Source of the DNA: Nitrospira sp.
Lineage (GTDB): Bacteria; UBA9089; CG2-30-40-21; SBAY01
Direction of reading: 5' to 3'
DNA length: 19,492 bases
Assembly: GCA_005239945.1 (NCBI GenBank)
Contig: SBAY01000138.1
Location: 1-19,492 of the forward strand
Of the stretch, positions 15,018-19,492 are shown one piece after another (the stretch's first letter is position 1; each line of letters opens with the position of its first letter). The translations under genes and the position numbers were made by a program. The notes beneath the pieces were generated by a model that was given only the letters and a program-made list of their open reading frames with translations, did not search any database and was not told where the DNA came from.

Positions 15018-16490
15018 TTACTTAGAGGTTTTTGCCTTTATTTCTCTTTCCCAATAAGCCAATTTTTTCCCCTTGTCTTCCTTAGATTTAATAGTTGGTT
15101 GTTCATAAGCGAAATTTTCTATCTCACCTAATTTTTCGACAAAGGTTATCTTTTTATAATCTATTTTCAATAAAAGCGTTTTCGTTCTGATAGTCAGTAA
15201 GACACCTGGATATATCTGTTCGAGTACGGATACCTTTCCTGCCGGATTAGCGGCAATATGTTTTTTTATCTGATTCAATGCCTCCATACCGGATTTCAGG
15301 CTTTCTTCTAATTCTTTACACTCTTTAAGGCAAAGCAAGACTTCATCTTTTTTGCCTTGCGATGTTAATATATTAGCTTTTAATCTTGCCTTCCGTAATT
15401 CTTCCCGCTCGGTTTTTACCATCTCTTCTAAAGCCAACATTTCTTGTCTTAGGCTTGGGTCTATGCCCACCTCAATTTCGGTTGGTACCTCTGAGATAGA
15501 GCCAATATTTTTAGCATTTACTTCTCCGCCGGCACGAATTCTCCCGCCAATAATAACTCCCTTTTTTCCCTCTAAAACAATAACATTTCCTCCGGCATCC
15601 ACATTGCTATGAATAATCGAATCAGAGACAATCACATCTCCTTTTACCTCAACCGTAGTATTTTCAATGAACTTACTCTTTAAATCCCCCTTGGCATAGA
15701 TATAACCTCTTTTGCCCCGAATACCGTATTTAACCTCGATATTTTTTTCAGCCCTTATGGTGGCATTTTCTATGCCGCCATTAACGATAACATTTTCTCC
15801 TGAAATTACCCTAAATCCCTCGCGGACATCCCCATCAATCTCGACGGTGCCAATAAAATGTATATTCCCTACATTCATATTCACATCGCCCTTAACTCGA
15901 TATATCGTGTCTACACCTATCTTTGACTCTTTCCAGGTAACATAACCATTGGCTGTCGAGATAATGGCGGTACCATTTTCAATAATTTCCGTATTTTGTC
16001 CTGCCGGTATTGGGATATCACTTCCATCCCGTGCAGATACCTCTTTACCCGTTACTGTTATACCTGCACTACCTTTAGTTGCCGCTCGTTTAATAGCCAA
16101 TATTTCGCCGCTTTTTACATTTTCTATTAAACCTAAATCACGATAATCTACCCGATCGGCCAAATCAGTTAATAATCTTGGCTTTAATGCCCTGGTAAAT
16201 CTATATTCAATAATTGCATCGTCGCCATTTACTGGGGGATTCCCTTCCGCGACCAGTATTGGTTCTCCTAATATCTTTTGTTCCAGAATTTGTGAAATAA
16301 CCTCGCCCTTTATTCCATGGACTACACCCGCATTCCATAATTTATGCATGATAACATTTACATCTATCAAAGACCCTTCTTTCCCGAAGGAATTGATTTG
16401 CAAGAATGCCTTCATATTATCCGGGCTGAGCTCTATTTCTATATCCTCTTTTTTCTTTTTTTTCTTCTGTTCCTGTTGGGATTGCTCCAT
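15018..16490 (-). CDS. FapA / DUF342 family polymerising protein
   Basis: The product is 490 aa. After a charged N-terminus with six lysines in a row (residues 9-14) comes a FapA N-terminal region (about 15-195, with GDDAIIEYRF and GSAGITVTGKEVSARDG). A right-handed beta-helix of short repeats (about 197-345: IEIDGDV, ENVIVNGGI, KNIEVKYGI, GDVIVSDSI, GGRIRAGGEV) follows. Then comes a predicted coiled coil (about 346-412) and a short beta tail. FapA-type proteins belong with bactofilin-like beta-helix proteins and were linked to flagellar or envelope functions; the exact role varies. There is no signal peptide, so it is probably cytoplasmic. No strong ribosome site is visible before the ATG at 16490. 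It precedes the rpsP block on the same strand. Confidence 0.85.
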   Translation of the reverse strand: MEQSQQEQKKKKKKEDIEIELSPDNMKAFLQINSFGKEGSLIDVNVIMHKLWNAGVVHGIKGEVISQILEQKILGEPILVAEGNPPVNGDDAIIEYRFTRALKPRLLTDLADRVDYRDLGLIENVKSGEILAIKRAATKGSAGITVTGKEVSARDGSDIPIPAGQNTEIIENGTAIISTANGYVTWKESKIGVDTIYRVKGDVNMNVGNIHFIGTVEIDGDVREGFRVISGENVIVNGGIENATIRAEKNIEVKYGIRGKRGYIYAKGDLKSKFIENTTVEVKGDVIVSDSIIHSNVDAGGNVIVLEGKKGVIIGGRIRAGGEVNAKNIGSISEVPTEIEVGIDPSLRQEMLALEEMVKTEREELRKARLKANILTSQGKKDEVLLCLKECKELEESLKSGMEALNQIKKHIAANPAGKVSVLEQIYPGVLLTIRTKTLLLKIDYKKITFVEKLGEIENFAYEQPTIKSKEDKGKKLAYWEREIKAKTSK

Positions 16491-16527
16491 AGGTAATGAT
16501 TAGGGATGCCTTAATGTTAAGGATATC

Positions 16528-16625
16528 TCCCGAACAGGTTGGGGCTTCCGTCCTCCGTGGTATCGGATGCCTCAACGAGTTTGAGAATATTCTCCCAAAC
16601 AAATTTAGGCTTGCGTTTTTCGGCT
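16528..16625. repeat. Degenerate relative of the 107 bp MITE-like element
   Basis: CCTCAACGAGTTTGAG at 16570-16585 is identical to 2750-2765 in copy B. It is followed by CCAAACAAATTTAGGC and GTTTTTCGG, matching the order of blocks in copies A and B. The left end is replaced by other sequence that keeps a CCGAAC motif (16530-16535). The terminal inverted repeats are not intact. It sits upstream of the fapA-like gene in a 295 bp gene-less gap. Relation to the family is clear over about 55 bp and uncertain beyond. Confidence 0.5.
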
Positions 16626-16739
16626 CTCTTTATCTCCCTTATCCAAACAATTTATCTCTTTTTGGTTATCGTCTCCACGATTACAAATTAATTATCCTCA
16701 ACTTTATCATAAAATCTTAAGTTTGTCAAGAAAAAAATC

Positions 16740-16764
16740 CACAGATTACACAGATTTCACAGAT
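16740..16764. repeat. Short CACAGAT(TA/TT) tandem repeat
   Basis: Three units of CACAGAT with short spacers occur just past the macrodomain gene's stop codon. Such CACAGATTACACAGAT strings are common dispersed intergenic repeats in uncultivated bacterial genomes. No function is claimed. Confidence 0.5.
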
Positions 16765-16785
16765 AGATGAAAGTAAAGACAATCT

Positions 16786-17349
16786 TTATAATTGTCCACT
16801 TTGCTGTTCAAGAACCAATAAAGCCTGGTTATAGGTAGTGAATGTCTGTGAATCAAATAGCACAAATCGTACCTCTTCAATAGCGGTATTTTCTTTGAGA
16901 AAGTCGATAACCGTCTTAAGGGCGAGGGGGGCTGCTTTTTCCTTTGGGTAACCATAGACACCGGTACTAATAGAAGGGAAGGCAACTGACCTACAGTTGT
17001 TAGCCACAGCTATCTTCAGGCTTTCCAGATAAGCACTTCTAAGTAGTTCTGGCTCTCCTTGATGGCCATCATGCCAGATAGGTCCCACGGTATGGATAAC
17101 ATACTTAGCCTTTAGATTCCCGCCAGTAGTTATGACTGCCTTACCGGTAGGTAAATTTCCTCCTGCGGCACGAATTTTCTTACATTCTTCAAGAATTGCA
17201 CTGCCACCGGCTCGATGAATAGCCCCATCAACCCCACCGCCACCCATTAAACTCGGGTTAGCCGCATTGACAATAGCATCCGTCGTTTCATTAGTGATGT
17301 CGCCTTGAACTAGGGTTAGGGTGGACTTATTTATCTGTCTTTGGATCAC
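16786..17349 (-). CDS. Macrodomain protein, putative O-acetyl-ADP-ribose deacetylase
   Basis: The product is 187 aa, a single macrodomain of MacroD/YmdB type. Motifs: GDIT (16-19), NAAN (28-31), GGGGVDGAIHRAGG (36-49), PTGKAVITTGG (67-77) and the phosphate loop ISTGVYGYP (127-135). These bind ADP-ribose; MacroD-type members hydrolyse O-acetyl-ADP-ribose or remove mono-ADP-ribose from proteins. N31 and D41 sit at the positions of the usual catalytic pair. The start is GTG at 17349 with a GGAGG site. It is 46 bp after ilvC and probably in the same transcript, though no functional link is obvious. Confidence 0.92.
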   Translation of the reverse strand: MIQRQINKSTLTLVQGDITNETTDAIVNAANPSLMGGGGVDGAIHRAGGSAILEECKKIRAAGGNLPTGKAVITTGGNLKAKYVIHTVGPIWHDGHQGEPELLRSAYLESLKIAVANNCRSVAFPSISTGVYGYPKEKAAPLALKTVIDFLKENTAIEEVRFVLFDSQTFTTYNQALLVLEQQSGQL

Positions 17350-17395
17350 CTTTTACCTCCGATATAGGACTTATAAGATTTCCATTCATCACTAC

Positions 17396-18388
17396 CTACT
17401 TTTTAATCCAATTCATCATGTTTCTTAGTTGTGCCCCGACTTTTTCAATCAAATGTTCAGAGTCCTTTTTAAGCAACGCATTGAATACCGGTCGATTAGC
17501 CTGATTTTCCAATATCCATTCATTGGCAAAATATCCTTCCTGAATATCCCTTAATATCTCTTTCATCTCCATTCTGGTCTCGTCTGTAACAATCATTCTT
17601 CCTCTGGTTACATCGCCATATTTAGCCGTATCGCTGATTGCCTGCCGCATACCGGTAATTCCTCGTTCATAAATCAAATCGACAATCAATTTCAATTCAT
17701 GACAGCACTCAAAATAGGCTATTTCCGGTTGATATCCTGCCTCAACCAGGGTGTCAAAACTTGCCCTGATTAATTCTGATGTTCCACCACATAAAACTAC
17801 CTGCTCTCCAAACAGGTCTGTTTCGGTTTCTTCGGCAAATGTTGTTTCAATCACGCCTGCTCGCGTCCCGCCAATTCCTTTAGCATAAGCTAATCCCAGT
17901 TGTTTTGCCTGTCCTGAGGCATCCTGATAAACAGCAATCAAATTGGGCACCCCACCACCTTGAACGAAAACCTGTCTGACCAATCGTCCAGGGCCTTTAG
18001 GGGCAACCATAACCACATCAACATCCTTTGGAGGAACTATCTGTCCAAAGTGGATATTAAATCCATGAGAAAAGCCTAACACCTTACCAGATTTAAGATT
18101 ATCCGCAATCTCGGACTTATAAACCTGGGCTTGATACTGGTCTGGAACCAACAGTTGGATATAATCTGCTGACTGGGAAGCCTCCTTAGCCGGGACCGGT
18201 GTCCACCCATCTTCAACCGCCTTTTCATAATTAGGTGTTCCTTTTAATTCAGTGACAATTACCTCTAATCCACTATCCCGCAAATTTTGGGCATGGGCGT
18301 GTCCCTGTGCCCCGTACCCTACTATCGCTATCTTCCTGCCTTTCAAAATGTTCAAATCCGCATCCTGCTCATAATAAATTTTTGCCAT
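17396..18388 (-). CDS. ilvC: Ketol-acid reductoisomerase (class I)
   Basis: The product is 330 aa, the short class I length. It converts acetolactate or acetohydroxybutyrate to dihydroxy acids in valine, leucine and isoleucine synthesis, using Mg2+ and a nicotinamide cofactor. Seen in the sequence: the Rossmann motif GYGAQG (24-29), H108 in GFSHGF, metal ligands D191 and E195 in ETDLFGEQ, and E227 and E231 in the C-terminal knotted domain (FECCHELK). The specificity loop after the second strand, TELKGTPNYEKA, lacks the usual Arg/Ser phosphate-binding set and has an acidic E47. An AGGAGG site precedes the ATG by 8 bases. No ilvB, ilvN, ilvD or leu genes are in the window, so it stands apart from the rest of its pathway. 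Confidence 0.96.
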   Translation of the reverse strand: MAKIYYEQDADLNILKGRKIAIVGYGAQGHAHAQNLRDSGLEVIVTELKGTPNYEKAVEDGWTPVPAKEASQSADYIQLLVPDQYQAQVYKSEIADNLKSGKVLGFSHGFNIHFGQIVPPKDVDVVMVAPKGPGRLVRQVFVQGGGVPNLIAVYQDASGQAKQLGLAYAKGIGGTRAGVIETTFAEETETDLFGEQVVLCGGTSELIRASFDTLVEAGYQPEIAYFECCHELKLIVDLIYERGITGMRQAISDTAKYGDVTRGRMIVTDETRMEMKEILRDIQEGYFANEWILENQANRPVFNALLKKDSEHLIEKVGAQLRNMMNWIKK

Positions 18389-18434
18389 TACCTTTACCTC
18401 CTTGGCATTGATTTTTGGTGATAATATTTTATCC

Positions 18435-18466
18435 CCTCTAAAAACAATAACTTTGTTATCTTTCTT
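18435..18466 (-). terminator. Weak terminator-like hairpin after the HEPN gene
   Basis: Directly after the toxin stop codon, the minus strand reads ATAAC-AAA-GTTAT followed by TGTTTTT. The stem is only 5-6 A/U-rich pairs, so termination would be inefficient. It separates the toxin-antitoxin pair from ilvC, which has its own ribosome site. Between them lies an imperfect palindrome, GATAATATTTTATC (18420-18433), that could be an operator or simply AT-rich promoter sequence. Confidence 0.3.
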
Positions 18467-18928
18467 TTAATCAGAACTCAAATTGTTCATAAATACGGTA
18501 AGTTCTTCCTTCAATTGCATCCATATTTTTTGTAAGGAAATTATCAATTTTTCTATTTCCTCCCATTCCAGAAAAAACGAATATGAGTGTCGATAAAAAT
18601 GCCTGAATCCAAGATACTCCTCTAATTTCTGTGCCAAATCAACCGAAATAATATGATTCCTTTTTGATGTTTGTTGTGTCATTCGCACCAAGAGATCTCT
18701 ATGCCACTGGGGTCCTTTGGGCACTTCCTCATTAAGCCCTTTTGTAATAGACAAAAAAATGTTTTCTATTCCATTATAAAAAGAATGTAATATAGTGGCT
18801 ATTGCCGTAAGTTCTACCAAATTAGGTGCTGATTTCTGGGAATGTTCCAAAAGATCAGCATAGGAATTAAATAGTTGGTTAATCTGGTCAATCTCAAACT
18901 TTACTTGAGAGATAACATTCTTAGCCAA
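18467..18928 (-). CDS. hepT: HEPN-domain toxin, HepT-like ribonuclease
   Basis: The product is 153 aa and all-helical. The HEPN nuclease signature RX4HXY is intact: R109, H114 and Y116 in RHFYRHSY. WHRDLLVRM (75-83) and the C-terminal helix EWEEIEKLI are as in HepT-like proteins. Members cleave RNA, often tRNA, as dimers. In the characterised HepT-MntA pair the partner nucleotidyltransferase silences the toxin by adding AMP to the tyrosine of this motif, here Y116. The start overlaps the antitoxin gene's end by 8 bp (18921-18928), the usual antitoxin-first, translationally coupled layout. Family and pairing are well supported; activity is inferred. Confidence 0.85.
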   Translation of the reverse strand: MAKNVISQVKFEIDQINQLFNSYADLLEHSQKSAPNLVELTAIATILHSFYNGIENIFLSITKGLNEEVPKGPQWHRDLLVRMTQQTSKRNHIISVDLAQKLEEYLGFRHFYRHSYSFFLEWEEIEKLIISLQKIWMQLKEELTVFMNNLSSD

Positions 18929-19223
18929 TTTGAAGCATCACCCCTTCTTTTCCCAGATACCGAGCAAAGGCATCCTGACTGTCCAGCTTAACCAGGTCAA
19001 CAGGATGATCTAATGCTAAAAGGAGTTTACCTAATAGATAGAAAAATTTCCCTCGTGGACATCCCCGAACAGCAATATCAATATCTGAGTCATCCCTGAT
19101 TTTCCCTTCTCCAAGAGAACCGAAGAGGAAAATCTCTGTACACCCCGCGTCTTTTAGTATTTTTACGGCTCGATGGATATCTTCCTGAAAAGCCGCTGGA
19201 AATTTAATTTTTTTATTCCTCAT
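18921..19223 (-). CDS. mntA: Minimal nucleotidyltransferase antitoxin, MntA-like
   Basis: The product is 100 aa, a minimal nucleotidyltransferase of the polymerase-beta superfamily. The catalytic GSX10DXD motif is complete: G35 S36 and D47, D49 within FGSLGEGKIRDDSDIDIAV. D76 in PVDLVKL is the likely third carboxylate. The paired HEPN toxin follows with an 8 bp overlap. Such enzymes AMPylate the HEPN tyrosine and so act as antitoxin (type VII toxin-antitoxin). Start ATG at 19223, preceded at some distance by a GGGA site. A small CCCTT-N7-AAGGG palindrome (19232-19248) upstream could be an autoregulatory operator, but this is weak. Confidence 0.87.
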   Translation of the reverse strand: MRNKKIKFPAAFQEDIHRAVKILKDAGCTEIFLFGSLGEGKIRDDSDIDIAVRGCPRGKFFYLLGKLLLALDHPVDLVKLDSQDAFARYLGKEGVMLQIG

Positions 19224-19492
19224 TTTTATTTCCCTTCTATCATAAGGGTTCTGTCAAAAGTTTCACTGCAAATTTTTCATAAGTCGCGATGATTAAAGAG
19301 GTTATCTAGTTTTTAGCCTCCTCCCCCCATTTGACCATAAGTTTATCGCCTTACCCACTCCAGGGTATATCTAACCGTAATGCCTTAGTTATCAACTGAA
19401 CTTTTGCGTTTTTTAGAGAGTTGCCAATACAGATTCAATGGTTTTGCCCATTTTCCCTTGTTGGTGGCTCCAGATTAAAAGCTCTTTGAAAA
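19224..19492. other. Upstream region of the toxin-antitoxin pair, to the window edge
   Basis: No supported gene. On the minus strand a TTGACA (19252-19257) lies upstream of the antitoxin start, but no -10 element sits at proper spacing. An open frame of 25 codons enters from the right edge and stops at 19413-19415. Two other frames across 19360-19480 also read protein-like for about 20 residues, so this may be the decayed end of a gene outside the window, but I recognise no family. Confidence 0.3.

Noticed and set aside
16417..16602. Minus-strand open frame of 61 codons upstream of the FapA-like start
   Set aside because: It overlaps the FapA-like start in another frame and lies in the degenerate repeat; no ribosome site or similarity.
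19232..19257. Sigma-70 promoter for the toxin-antitoxin pair
   Set aside because: A TTGACA is present on the minus strand, but the TATGAT near it is only about 7 bases away, far too close for a normal promoter.
19413..19492. Partial gene entering from the right edge
   Set aside because: Only 25 codons are open, no family is recognisable, and neighbouring frames look equally protein-like.

Overview
All supported genes in this 19.5 kb window lie on the minus strand, so transcription runs from high to low coordinates. The DNA is AT-rich and the gaps between genes are crowded with short palindromes and dispersed repeats. Lipoprotein and secretion-type N-termini, long TPR and HEAT repeat proteins, a FapA-family protein and the many repeats suggest a Gram-negative-type bacterium, probably from an uncultivated candidate phylum. 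The sequence alone does not fix the taxon.

Reading in the direction of transcription, the right part (19223-16786) holds a two-gene MNT/HEPN toxin-antitoxin module, then ilvC (ketol-acid reductoisomerase) standing alone, then a macrodomain protein. The centre-right (16490-10208) is a conserved translation and housekeeping block: fapA-like, rpsP, khpA, trmD, rplS, rnhB, yraN, comM. The order is the familiar bacterial one, but rimM, expected between khpA and trmD, is missing. In its place is a 419 bp gene-less spacer packed with degenerate repeats. The gene before rpsP is a FapA-type protein.

The centre-left (10138-2862) is a tight cluster of large, apparently exported or membrane-anchored proteins: a DUF3142 putative glycosidase-fold protein, a 1028-residue TPR protein overlapping it by 13 bp, and a HEAT-repeat protein 38 bp further on. 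The HEAT gene reads as two overlapping frames (383 and 504 aa), and the repeat register shows these are one gene of about 880 codons broken by a single-base frameshift near 4376-4384.

The left end (2829-1) looks like a site of past rearrangement. Two 107 bp elements, about 85% identical and in opposite orientation, flank a radical SAM/SPASM gene remnant that has lost its 4Fe-4S CxxxCxxC half. Beyond lie a small lipoprotein gene, a near-perfect palindrome that includes its stop codon, a Gfo/Idh/MocA oxidoreductase and a long hairpin at the window edge.

The observations most worth following are the missing rimM, the MITE-like inverted pair with its gene remnant, the HEAT frameshift, the complete RX4HXY / GSX10DXD toxin-antitoxin pair, and the unexplained DUF3142-TPR-HEAT cluster. 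I found no rRNA, tRNA, CRISPR array or intact transposase gene.
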